From Phytophthora colocasiae (Eukaryota > Oomycota > Peronosporomycetes > Peronosporales > Peronosporaceae): DNA of 64,000 nucleotides. This document shows, piece after piece, positions 17,657 to 27,552 of the stretch. Location of the stretch: NCBI GenBank assembly GCA_018806915.1, contig JAGKQI010000098.1, positions 2,232,001 to 2,296,000 of the forward strand, given 5' to 3'. Within the stretch, counting starts at the first letter, position 1, and each line of letters begins with the position of its first letter. The notes under the pieces are model-generated. The model was not told the origin of the DNA and did no database searches. It saw only the letters and a list, made by a program, of their open reading frames with translations. A program made the translations under genes and the position numbers.

Positions 17657-19991
17657 TTACGGCGATGGCAAGTTCGTGTCTAGACCTGGTAGCCTCGGCC
17701 TACCACCACTTCGTGACGCTGTTCTTTCCTTTGTCTCCACCACAAGTTCCCTATACGCCGTCGTCTCCTCTTCCAGTGAGTTGAGTAGTCCAACAAGTCG
17801 AGAACGAAATGGCCGAGTTGCAGAACTCGCGCTATTGCACACTCGATTCACATAGTCTGCTGGAGGAAGCACGTGTCCACGCTTCAGGTACTCGTCTTTT
17901 ACTCCGCTGAATACTTTCGATGCCGTAGGTGAAGAAGATAGGACATGTTCGAGGTGTTTTTCAGGCGTCTCATCCTGGTTCCGAGCAGGTTCATCTACCG
18001 AGCCAGCCCACCAGTTTTGAATGTTGCTCATTCCGTACTTCGAATCTCCTCGAGAAGATGAACTGGTACTAGCCAGGACTTTGACGTCGACTGCCGTGAC
18101 AGGACGTGTGTGAGGAACTCGGGGAGGTGATGAAAGCCCTGGGGCGATTGCAGTTGGCAAGGTGACAGGCAACTTCTTCGATCGCAGCAGCTCCACCTCA
18201 CAACGTAGGGAACTCAGTTCGTGCTCCTTGTTGATCAATCGCTCTCTTAGATCAACCATTTCTTCCTGCCCCTGCCGACTGGCCATCAGCTTCGCTTCCA
18301 GTTGTTTCGCGAGCATTGTCGATGTATCCAATTGACGACGCAAGATTTCAGTCTCAGCGTTTTCTCCAGCCTGTTGCTGGTGCTGTTGTCCTCGTAAACG
18401 ATGCAGCTCTGTACTCAGTACCCGCGCAGTATCCTCCAGAGTTTCCAACTTCTTCTCTACCCGAGATATCATCGAGGAAGCGTCTTGTAACGCAAGTTCT
18501 TGCTGCTGAATCGTTTGTTCCTGGCTTCGATGGCGCGAGTCGAGTTGCTGCTCCGTGACCTTCATCATACTTCGTGCTACATTGTGAGCGTGTTCTTGTG
18601 TTTCATGGTCGTGCATCAAGGTGGTGAGGGCTTTCCGTAGACTTTGCATCTCAGCACGCATCACATCGTCAACAATTGAATCATTGGTGTCGGTAGTTGT
18701 ATCTTTCTCAGGTGTGACTGGATCCAAAGCAACATCAATGGTAGCTTCACACTCCTTGGTATCAATCTTATAGCCCGATCCACAGAACTTGCACGGGGAC
18801 ATCTCCAGTTGTCGAATGTAGCTGTGCAGATTTTCGATCTTAATCTGCAATGACGTCAACAGTTCTCCATACTCAACACCAGCGCCAGCGTTCTCATTGT
18901 TAACATGAGGCTTGTTCTGAATATTCTTCGCCCGAGAACCGAACCGCAGCGTTGACAGAGTCTCCTCCAAATGGTTAATGCTAGAAGAGCAGGTGAGTAG
19001 CAGGTGTGTCTTGGCGTTACCACCGAGAGAAGTCTGCAACAATCGGGTCAATTTACTGTCACGGTATGGAATATGTTTTGCCTTTTCATCCGTCAATGCG
19101 TTGATCACGTTGCCTAGAGCAGAAAGAGACTACATTACATGAAAAAGTTTAGCATCGAACAATGAGAACAAGCAAGGCGAACTATACCCGGTTGATGTGC
19201 TTGGCCTCTTCCATCCGGACACCTGCTGCTGCTGTCTTTTGTACCTTTTCCGAGCCAGCTAAGTCCACGATAGACATTTTGCCTCTCAGTTTGGTGCCAC
19301 TGGTGAGATGTTTCTTTGTGAGTGTCAGGATCAACACGGAATGGCTTCGACTGGAGTCCGCATTCATGAGAGTAGAGCCTGTCGATCGCTGTCCATTACC
19401 TCTAGACAGAATTGCCATTCCTGTTGCTACAGAGGAGACCGTTATCTCGCTTGCACCTTCGATACGAACGTTACGATCTTTATCCTCTCGAAGACGAAGA
19501 ATTCTTGAACTGTTAGGGAGAAGTAAATCACGTAGTTTCTCCTGGTAAATCTCTACAAAACTGGCAGTGAGTGACACTTCGTACTCCGCTGGATCAATAC
19601 GAGCAATTTCTTCAAAAATGGCCGCCATTGCTCGCGGAATGAGCCCTTGAGTCTCAATTGTCTGCCCACCAACAACTGTGTACGTTTTCCCACTCCCCGT
19701 TTGTCCATAGGCAATAATGGTGCAGTTGTATCCAGCCAGTAAGTCCACTACAAATGGCCTACCAACCGATTCGAAGACTTCTTCCTGCGTCGATTGACTC
19801 GAATAAACTCCGTCAAAGCACGAGTATGCTGTGCCAGAATCGCCTACCGAAACATTACTATCGACCAATGACGTTGAAGGGTGCACCACCACTCTACGCG
19901 CCGAAACATCCACATTCACACAAGGAGACAAACTTTCGGGACAAGTATCATGGCGAACACGACAGCTAACCTGGATCCCTCGGGTTGCCAT
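17657..19991 (-). CDS. Kinesin-1-like N-terminal motor protein, 758 aa, two exons
   Basis: Plus-end-directed type microtubule motor with an N-terminal motor domain. Exons (minus): 19991-19188 and 19129-17657; intron 58 bp; total 2277 bases. Joining the exons keeps the canonical [14 protein letters not shown] continuous. Motifs: [18 protein letters not shown] (P-loop), [10 protein letters not shown] (switch I), [14 protein letters not shown] (switch II), [19 protein letters not shown] and [17 protein letters not shown] at the neck. A coiled coil follows (about residues 370-600), with an odd [11 protein letters not shown] spot near its start. The C-terminal 150 residues are Ser/Pro-rich and probably disordered. 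It lacks the conventional kinesin-1 tail, so the cargo is unknown. The 3' end is convergent with the transposase-derived gene (92 bp apart). Confidence 0.9.
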
Positions 19992-20010
19992 GGAACTTGT
20001 CAATGAGAAA
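19992..20010 (-). promoter_or_regulatory. Initiator-like site at the kinesin start
   Basis: On the minus strand TTTCTCATTGACAAGTTCC lies directly before the ATG. It fits the oomycete Inr (TCATT, spacer, CAAGTT). The 5' UTR would be very short, which is common in oomycetes. Confidence 0.5.
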
Positions 20011-20100
20011 ATAGTCACCTCTATTACCTGCAACTAAAAATATGAAGACGTCAGTGATGAGCTGTCAAAACAATTTCTAGTGACTCCTTCAGCATTCACT

Positions 20101-22062
20101 CTAAAGTCGTCGCTCCTTTCCAGCGTCTGCCGGCGTGGTCTCGAAGTATGTCTGCAGTCGCTCCGTTGGAACAGCCAGCCGGAAGTAGTAGTGCGCCGAT
20201 GTCGTATTATCTCCTGTGGCACCGATGCGTGTCATATCGTCCATAGAAAATAGCGTGCGCAGGCTTGCATTGTCAGCATCCAGACGATCAAGTAACTCAT
20301 ATCCGTGCTGCACCAAGAACTGCACGTTCGGAGCAACGAATTCGCCTTTCGAGGCATCCACTTTTGCTCGCAGTTCATCCATCAATCTGATAATCGCGTA
20401 ACTGCGCACCTGCTCGTTCAGGAAGGAACGCATGTCGTACACGTACACGTCACCCTTTTCGGTGAACACCTTGTCGAACACCTTGTGGCTTCGAGCAGCA
20501 TCAAACAAAGTATCCGCCATGTTTGAACGTTTCTGGGCCAAAAGCGAATGCAGCAGACCAAGCGTGGTGGGAAGACCCAACACAAACGACCCCTCCTTGT
20601 CAACAAGTGGCAGCTTCTCTTCGAACACAGCTTCGTACGATAGCTCGGGGTGACGCTTACGCACACAAGTGCGCACCAGCACATCGTACACGCGCGGGTC
20701 CGCTGGCACGTTAAATTTGAGCATCTCACGCCACAGATACATGGATCTGCCACAATGGTCCTCCTCGCGCAGTCGACGGAAGAACGCTTCGATGATAGTG
20801 TCATCACGTGGCTCATCCGTATTGGGGTATAGCGCACGGATAACTCCGTCTGGATTCATGTAAGCAGCCAGCCCCATAGAGCCCACGAGACTGCCACAGA
20901 ACAGCGTAGTCACCATGTACTCTTCGTAGTTGATGAACGGAACGAATGCGGCACCCATCACACCCATACCAACAAGTGCCGCCTTAACTTTCTTCTGGTC
21001 AATCACACCAAGTTCACCGTGGTATACGGCGTGCATCATCGTGATAAACGTCACCAGATCAGGCTTGATCTTGCGCTCCTTCATCTCCTCGTACAGCTGG
21101 AAGGCTGAGGTCAGATTGCTCACCTTCCCACAGGCCTTCAGCAAGACGTTGTAGTGCACCAGGTTCAGTTCAATGTTCGTCTTCTTCAGCTCCTCCATCA
21201 GATTCTTAGCTCCTTCAAAATCTCCACTCTCAGCATGAGCGTCCATCAAGATCGCGTAGGTGTGTTCATCCGCAGGGATTCCCTGTGTCTGCATCTTTTG
21301 AAACAGTGCGAGCGCTTCTGTCACGTGTCCTTTGCGAGCATAGGCGCTCATCAAGTTGTGGAAAGTGATGGCGTTCATTGCTACGCCCGCGTCTTCCATC
21401 TGGTCCAGCACGCCTTGCACAAGTTGAGAATCACCTGCTCCACCTGCAACAGCGAGTAAAGCTGAGTAGACATTCAAGTTGGGGATAGATCCACGCTGCA
21501 CGGCTGCATGAAAAATATTGAACCCTTTCTCGACATCTCCTAAGGCTGCGCAAGCCTGGATCGTACTAGCAAGCGCAGGGTTGAGCAGAAAAACATTCTG
21601 ACTCATGAGCTTCTCAGCCAGCTTCACAACCTCCTGATAACGACCAGCCTTTTGGTAGATCCGGACACTCTCCATCTCCGCTTTGCCGTGGATCGTCTGG
21701 GCCTTCTCCACAATGCGGCACAGTGGAATAGCAGCCGTACACTGCTCGCGCGTCTTGCAGAGCTGCAGCGCCGCACTGGCTCGGCGCAAATAGTCCGTAC
21801 TTGGCTGGAAACGCGTGTGGCGCTTGGCCTCGTGGACTAGCGCTTCAATGTCATCGATCACTTGGGGATAAGAGGCACGACGACGATTTTGAGTGGATTT
21901 CGCCTTGCGTTGGTTCGCTCGAGACTTTACAGGGGAAGCTTTACGCTCGTTTCCAGCTGCAGCATTGAGCAATGGAGATGCAGAGATCGTACGGATAGAT
22001 GCAGACGCATACTGACGATTAGATAAAGCCACGCGCGACAAGCGGAGCAGCACTCGCTGCAT
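20101..22062 (-). CDS. Mitochondrial pentatricopeptide repeat protein with two membrane segments, 653 aa
   Basis: PPR proteins bind organellar RNA and act in its processing, stability or translation. It starts at the ATG at 22062; the N-terminus (MQRVLLRLSRVALSNRQYAS) is Arg/Ser-rich without acidic residues, a typical mitochondrial presequence. PPR motifs lie at about 190-370, for example PNLNVYSALLAVAGGAGDSQ, NAITFHNLMSAYARKGHVTE, DEHTYAILMDAHAESGDFEG and NLVHYNVLLKACGKVSNLTS. Two hydrophobic stretches at about 385-440 (ALVGMGVMGAAFVPF; TTLFCGSLVGSMGLAAYM) suggest inner-membrane anchoring. The C-terminal 200 residues are unlike PPRs. It is a single exon, divergent from the ABC half-transporter with 146 bp between. 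Confidence 0.88.
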   Translation of the reverse strand: MQRVLLRLSRVALSNRQYASASIRTISASPLLNAAAGNERKASPVKSRANQRKAKSTQNRRRASYPQVIDDIEALVHEAKRHTRFQPSTDYLRRASAALQLCKTREQCTAAIPLCRIVEKAQTIHGKAEMESVRIYQKAGRYQEVVKLAEKLMSQNVFLLNPALASTIQACAALGDVEKGFNIFHAAVQRGSIPNLNVYSALLAVAGGAGDSQLVQGVLDQMEDAGVAMNAITFHNLMSAYARKGHVTEALALFQKMQTQGIPADEHTYAILMDAHAESGDFEGAKNLMEELKKTNIELNLVHYNVLLKACGKVSNLTSAFQLYEEMKERKIKPDLVTFITMMHAVYHGELGVIDQKKVKAALVGMGVMGAAFVPFINYEEYMVTTLFCGSLVGSMGLAAYMNPDGVIRALYPNTDEPRDDTIIEAFFRRLREEDHCGRSMYLWREMLKFNVPADPRVYDVLVRTCVRKRHPELSYEAVFEEKLPLVDKEGSFVLGLPTTLGLLHSLLAQKRSNMADTLFDAARSHKVFDKVFTEKGDVYVYDMRSFLNEQVRSYAIIRLMDELRAKVDASKGEFVAPNVQFLVQHGYELLDRLDADNASLRTLFSMDDMTRIGATGDNTTSAHYYFRLAVPTERLQTYFETTPADAGKERRL

Positions 22063-22208
22063 GATACAGAGCCAAGTTACCCTCGGAGAGTGAATGTTGA
22101 TCTGTGGTGGAATTCAAAGCGACCTATACTAACGCATGATATGCTGAATAATAGGTAAATGATTGTACCACACAAAAATACGCACCATCGAAAAGCTCGG
22201 AGGGAGCA

Positions 22209-24147
22209 ATGCTTCCGCCCAGGTCCTTCCTGATGCAGAAGCTGAGCGCTCCGTATGATGGAGGCGTCAGCGCTGCTGTGGCTCCTGTGTATAAGGATGA
22301 AGACGTGTCCAAGTCGAAGAACAAGGTGAAGAAGGAAGGCGAATCGTCCAATATTGGCTGGATCCTTAGTCTCACAAAGGAGGAGAAGATGCCCCTGGCT
22401 GTTGGTGTTACTGGTATGACCATTGCCTCAGCTATGAATCTAGTATTCCCGCGCATTATGGGAAAAGCTATTGATGTGGCGTCGGGTAAGCCTGCTCCAG
22501 GGGGTCTCAGTCGTAAGGGTTTCGTGGTGGTGGTGCTCGCCACCTTCTTTACCGGTTCAGTGGGCTCCTTCCTGCGCACCTACTCGCTTGGCATGGTAGC
22601 TGAGCGTATTGCTGCCAAGTTACGTCGCAGACTTTACAAGGTGCTGCTGTCCCAAGAACTGGGTTTCTACAACAACCGCAAGGTTGGTGAATTGGTGACC
22701 AGGTTGAGTGGAGACTGCCAGCAGACGGCCAATGCGGTCGTGGATGTGCTTTCCAACGGCTACAGGTCGTTGAATTCAGCTGTGGGTGCGTCCTGTATGC
22801 TGTTGACCATCTCGCCTAAGCTTACGTTGGTGTCATTGACCATCCTGCCTGTGGTTGGCACCGGAGCTATGCTCTTCAGCAAGTTCTCGAGCCGCCTGGC
22901 TAAGAAACACCAGAACTCGGTTGCTGACATGACGGGAGTTGCAGAAGAGAGACTGAATAATATCTTCACAGTGAAGTTGTTCTCGGCGGAGCAGGACGAG
23001 CTAGACCACTTTGAGAAGATCAACACGGGCATTCTGGCTAATGCCAAGCGTGCGAAGCGGGCTCGTGGTGTATTTATGGGCGGTCTGTCGCTATCGATTA
23101 ACTGTTCGCTCTTTTCGGTCCTGTACTTTGGTGGATCGCTGGTGGGATCGGGTGAACTGACCATTGGTACGCTTACGTCGTTCGCGCTGTACAGCGGCTT
23201 CATGGGTCTAGGATTCTCTGGTGTGTCGTCGTGCTTGAGTGAAATGAAGAAGACCCGAATGTCCTCGGAGGCGCTCTTCAGTCTGCTGTCGTTGCCGCCT
23301 GCTGCGGATGGTGAGGGCAAGCTGGCCACAGTTAAGGGCCTTGTGCGCTTCAACAACGTGTCATTTGCGTATCCATCGCGCCCAGACATCCTGGTGCTCG
23401 ACCGCCTAAACATGGAGATTAACCCTGGTGAAGTGGTGGCTATTGTCGGCAAGAGCGGCGCTGGCAAGACTACCATTGCGTCATTGATGTCCAAGATCAT
23501 TAAGCCGACGAGCGGCACGGTGACGCTGGATGGTGTGGATATTGCTACACTGCAGGCATCATGGTTGCGCAAGCAAATTGGTGTTGTTAACCAGGTTCGT
23601 ATTATCTTTGCATTTTGTGATTTCTGGCATTCGTGTATTGACGGAATCTTGTGTTTGTATCGATTCCTAGGAGCCGTCGCTTTTCGCGTCTACCATTGCT
23701 GAGAACATCATGTACGGTGCTGAGGTTCACAACAAGGAGCAGCTCATTGCTGCTGCCAAGGAGGCTCACGCGCACGAGTTTATCATGGAGCTGCCCAACC
23801 AATATGACACATTCGTGGGTGAGAAGGGCGTCGAGCTGTCCGGTGGTCAGAAGCAGCGCATTGCTATTGCCCGCGCACTGTACAAGCAGACAAACATTTT
23901 GCTATTTGACGAGGCCACAAGTTCTCTTGATGGTCGCAGTGAAGACATGATCCGTCGTGCTCTCCAGTCGGCATCTGAGAACCGAACTGTGTTCATTATT
24001 GCTCACCGGCTCAACACGATTAAGCACGCCAACCGTATCATTCTCCTAGAGGAGGGCGTTATTGCCGAGACTGGCACCTTCGAGGAGCTAAACCAGGAAG
24101 GCACCAAGTTTTACAACCTGGCCCACAATCAAGCTCCTTTGCTTTAG
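22209..24147 (+). CDS. ABCB half-transporter, ABCB10/MDL-like, 620 aa, two exons
   Basis: ATP-driven exporter with one membrane domain and one nucleotide-binding domain, working as a dimer. Exons 22209-23594 and 23671-24147; intron 76 bp; total 1863 bases. The membrane domain (about 60-340) contains QELGFYNNRKVGELVTRLSGD and GVAEERLNNIFTVKLFSAEQ, as in ABCB10 and yeast Mdl proteins of the mitochondrial inner membrane. The NBD has Walker A IVGKSGAGKTT, signature VELSGGQKQRIAIARAL, Walker B LLFDEATSSLD and the H-loop FIIAHRLNTI. The intron falls at the Q-loop (VVNQ/EPSLFASTIAEN). The N-terminus (MLPPRSFLMQKL) is not a strong presequence, so the location is uncertain. Its 3' end is 74 bp from the convergent coiled-coil gene. 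Confidence 0.92.
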
Positions 24148-24221
24148 ATTAAACGAGCTGAAAACTGGTACTGGAAGTAATATTGGAGAAATTTATGCTC
24201 GTTTCCGCTTTTCATCTTCTC

Positions 24222-25703
24222 CTATTCGACCCGATTTGTAGTCGAGTCTTGTGTGCTTTCGTTTTGCATCTTCGTGGTACACGAAGGGCACTGGGCGATG
24301 ACCATTTCCAGCTGGTCAGCATATCCGTTCATCTGCGCCAAGTTTTCCTGGAGGACGATATTCCTATGTCATTCCTGGAGCACAAAATCCCCAGAAATCC
24401 AATCCATACCTCTAGCATCTTTAAACGCCCATCAAGATCTGCTCTCTCGTCAACATTTGTAGCACTTTCGTTGGCGATGGTGTCGTGTTGTTTCGAACGC
24501 GAGACATCGAGCTTTTGGATGAGCTCTTCGATTTGTGCCTCCTTGGCTTTGATCTCTTGCCCGGATGTTTTGGTGACGGCCAAAACGTCGTAATGCTTGG
24601 ACTCGAGCACCTTGTATTTATCTGTACACGGACACTTCTTATAAGATGATCATACGGCTATGAGAGTTCCTACTGTAAAACTAAGCACCATTTAAAGCCG
24701 AATACTCTGATTCGAGTTTCGCCATTTGGGCTCGCAGTTCCGCTACCAACTTCTCATTTTCAGCGCGGTCGTTTTCGTACTGTTTAAATTCCCCATTATC
24801 GTGGACTGGATCTTCAGGATCGACGACAGCCAGAGATTGAGGCTCGATCTCTGCGGGGGGTCCTGTCGGCTTCGGCTGGCATGAACGTGAGACGAAGTGT
24901 AACAAAGAGGAAGCGCGACCACAATACCTTTGTGCCATCTCCGATATCTTGTTGCTCCCCAATCTCTACCACGATACGTTTGCTCTTCTTCGATTTAGCA
25001 TTCCCCCAATCGGCAGAGGCCGAGGCACTGGGCGAGTTCTCTTGTGGTTTCACCACATTCAGTTGCTGCAAAACAAATGAACTCGCCTGAATACGCGAAG
25101 CAAGTGACCTACAGTATTCAGAAGTTAAGCACCAACAATGTCAAGGCACAAGCTAATGATGCGAATTGTCACCGGATGTACTGCTGCTTGATCGTCGACG
25201 TGGACGCCTCTAGTTCCTCCATCTTCCTTTTCACCGCTGATTGGGACTCTCGCGCAGTTTGCAGGTCAATCTTGAACTTGTTTAGTTGAGTTGCTTGGTG
25301 CTCGTTTGTCTGCTTGAGCCTCCCAACCTCCTCACACAGCTGTGCTCTGCTCGTCTGAGCCGCTACCAGCTCTTCTTGCGCTGTACAGGCAACAAAAAAA
25401 AGACCCAATGCGTTAGGATCCGACACTACAGTTTCCCTACTAACCAGCCTTACTCTGCCTCAGTTGATCGTTCAGCAACTTCTCCTTCGTGGCGACGGAC
25501 ACAGTCTCAACGCTTAGCCGTCGCTTGCGATCTTCAGCCCGCGTCAGCTCTTGCAACATGTTTTCTAGCTGTGAAAGAGATGGCCGCTTGTAGCCCGCAC
25601 TCGCATCGCTGTCTTTCACGGACATGACCTTCATTAGACTTGCGTCGTTAGGGGCTTCTTGGATACTGAGTGCGGAAACGGCCAACTTCAACTTTAGGAC
25701 CAT
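24222..25703 (-). CDS. Coiled-coil protein of unknown function, 384 aa, six exons
   Basis: No named family is recognised. Proposed exons (minus): 25703-25454, 25380-25182, 25108-24928, 24875-24689, 24621-24410, 24347-24222. The five introns are 73, 73, 52, 67 and 62 bp with GT-AG ends; total 1155 bases with an open frame. The second intron boundary is the least certain. The product is a long heptad-type coiled coil (SLSQLENMLQELTRAEDRKRRL; KEAQIEELIQKLDVSR) with a basic KSKKSKRIVVEIGEQQD patch mid-protein. The tail CPSCTTKMQNE has one CxxC pair. This looks like a cytoskeletal or scaffold protein. It is intron-rich compared with its neighbours. Confidence 0.7.
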
Positions 25704-25897
25704 CACTCTGATTGAAGTGTCTCCTAACACATGTATTACGGTAAGAATACGTACATGTACTGTAAGAAAATTACAGGACGTTTGTTAGCTGGGGAGCGAG
25801 TTCGTACATGACCTTCGTTGTATTGAGCATGAGTGTTACCGTATTTTTAAAGAAATCCTTGCTTCAGTGCTGATATTGTGTGACGGTGATAGGTCGT

Positions 25898-26366
25898 GCA
25901 GTTCATTCAAACGCGTATTCGCATTGGATGGCTATACAATTCCGAAAACGCTGCGGCTTAGAGCTGTACATGTACCGGTATCTCTCTAGCACGGGATAGG
26001 ATTGGATCAATTCTAGGATGGGATATGCACATACTACACCTGACAGTGTCAGGCTGACACCTACAGGTAACACTTTGGAGCGTATTCTTCGGATTTCTGG
26101 CATCGTCGTCCATCGGAGTGGATTGGATCAATTCCAGGATGGGATATACAGTGCAGCATCATCATGCCCTAAAGTTTACCATTTGGCTCTCTATATACGG
26201 TAACATCGAAATAAGTACCTAATATAAGGGGCTCGAGTCCTCCCTCCCCCCCCCCCTTTACGGTAACATCACTCTAGGGCCGTTGTCAACCGCAGCGTTT
26301 TCGATCGGGATATTCGGGCGATTTCAGGATTGCCACCCAATGCGAATACGCGTTTGAAAGAACTAC
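25898..26366. repeat. Fold-back/MITE-like element with about 60-bp imperfect terminal inverted repeats
   Basis: 25898-25927 and 26337-26366 are inverted copies (GTATTCGCATTGG is shared exactly). A second inner block, 25941-25956 versus 26290-26305, carries AAAACGCTGCGG in inverted orientation. The interior has no coding capacity. No target duplication was identified with confidence. Confidence 0.6.
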
Positions 26367-26507
26367 ATAAGAATTGCACTACAGTAGGTAGTCATATTGT
26401 ACGAATCTACACAACAGTGTTGATGTACCAAGTTTTTGGAGTGTATTCTTCGGATTTCTGGCATCGTCGTCCATCGGAGTCAATTCCAGGATGGGATATA
26501 CAGTGCA
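26075..26507 (+). repeat. Direct repeat pair, about 75 bp
   Basis: 26075-26155 and 26435-26507 share TTCGGATTTCTGGCATCGTC and what follows up to CAGTGCA; the second copy lacks 12 bases (GGATTGGATCAA region). A third partial copy (GATTGGATCAATTCTAGGAT) is near 26002. These look like remnants of a dispersed repeat. Confidence 0.7.
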
Positions 26508-26641
26508 TCATGCACATGTAAGGTAAATCATCAATTTAGGGCCATCAATCATTTTAAGGCCGTATTTTAACTGCCAATCACGTGAAGTTTTTCACAGAGC
26601 AAGTACTTTATTGGCTAAAACACACTAAATACGAATACCTT

Positions 26642-26720
26642 CAAAAATTAAATTTGTAAGTTTGGCGCGAGGTGTCATGGGCCATGACACCTCGCGCCAA
26701 ATTTACAAATTTAATTTTTG
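26642..26720. repeat. Near-perfect 79-bp palindrome
   Basis: Arms 26642-26680 and 26682-26720 are complementary over 39 bases with one mismatch and a single-base spacer. The centre is GTCATGGGCCATGAC. It can form a cruciform or hairpin RNA. It has no coding content and may be a minimal fold-back transposon. Confidence 0.9.
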
Positions 26721-26805
26721 ACTCATGGCTCTAGGCGATGACAGATCAGTCGCCTACCTGGTTGGCGGCGAGCTTATTGAGGGCCCATTATGGGAGCAGG
26801 GTTGT

Positions 26806-26823
26806 CGCGGGTTCAAGTCCCGT
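26806..26823 (+). other. tRNA T-arm / B-box-like sequence
   Basis: GCGGGTTCAAGTCCCGT is a good T-arm and contains the pol III B-box form GGTTCAAGTCC. No matching acceptor or anticodon stem could be folded upstream, so it is a tRNA fragment or the head of a tRNA-derived SINE rather than a working tRNA. Confidence 0.4.
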
Positions 26824-27521
26824 TAATTCTCCGCACTGATTTGGTAAGTAAAGCATCTATTCAACCTCACTGTGCAAGACACTCGACTAACATTTTGTTG
26901 TTTAGAATACAGCTAATATGCGCTACATGTACTCTTCTACACCTTTACCTGCAGTTTTAGTAACAGCTTTCTTAGACGCTTGGTTTTTTGCTGCCAGCCT
27001 CAGCAAGTTCCTTGAGCACTTCATGGGTAAACAGCCTCACCCCAACTGCGACTCGTTTACGCTTTGTCGCTTCTTCGTGGCCAGCCACTTGACTGTTTGT
27101 CCTCCGTAAGTTAATTTCCGTCGAAACTTGATCACAAGTATAAATATAAAAGGTGAGGGTGGAATAACCCAAACCTCAAACGGTCACAAAAATGACACTC
27201 ACTCAGCGCTTTCAATACTGAAAGCAAGACTAAATTAGGCCGTAAACTGATTAAGTCGATTTTTTTCTTCTCCACGGGCATGAGCTTAATTTCATTGGTC
27301 TGCTACTACAAAAAATCGAGAAAAAATCTCTGGTTTGCGAAGTTTCAGAAACTGTCTCACTTTTTGTCAACGCATAAGTAGATGCCGAGTAATTCGAGCA
27401 TCTTTTATCTCGGCCCATATTTGATTTTTTACCTTACTCGGTCAGAAAAGCTAATACTACAGTATGGAGATTACTCTTGCCGCTGTGTAAACTGAATGGA
27501 CAGGTGGCACAGCGGCAGAGC

Positions 27522-27536
27522 TTCACTCCCAAATTC
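27522..27536 (+). promoter_or_regulatory. Initiator-like site of the carboxypeptidase gene
   Basis: TTCACTCCCAAATTC fits the oomycete Inr consensus (TCAYTYY, spacer, ATTT-like) and lies 16-30 bp before the ATG at 27553. Confidence 0.55.
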
Positions 27537-27552
27537 GCCGAGTTCGATCAAG

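Larger units (their letters stand above)
25704..27552. other. 1.85-kb intergenic region of small repeats
   Basis: No convincing gene. It contains a 469-bp fold-back candidate (25898-26366), a duplicated segment of about 75 bp (26075-26155 and 26435-26507), a near-perfect palindrome (26642-26720), a tRNA T-arm-like sequence (about 26806-26823) and a C-rich run near 26245. On the minus strand a short frame at about 26972-27120 encodes a basic peptide (HEEATKRKRVAVGVRLFTHE), perhaps an exon remnant. Confidence 0.7.

Noticed and set aside
26726..26835. A functional tRNA gene ending in TTCAAGTCCCG
   Set aside because: A good T arm is present, but no acceptor or anticodon stem could be paired within 75 bases upstream.
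26972..27172. Small basic minus-strand frame resembling a chromatin or ribosomal protein tail
   Set aside because: Only a short stretch looks coding, the neighbouring frames look equally plausible, and no family could be named.
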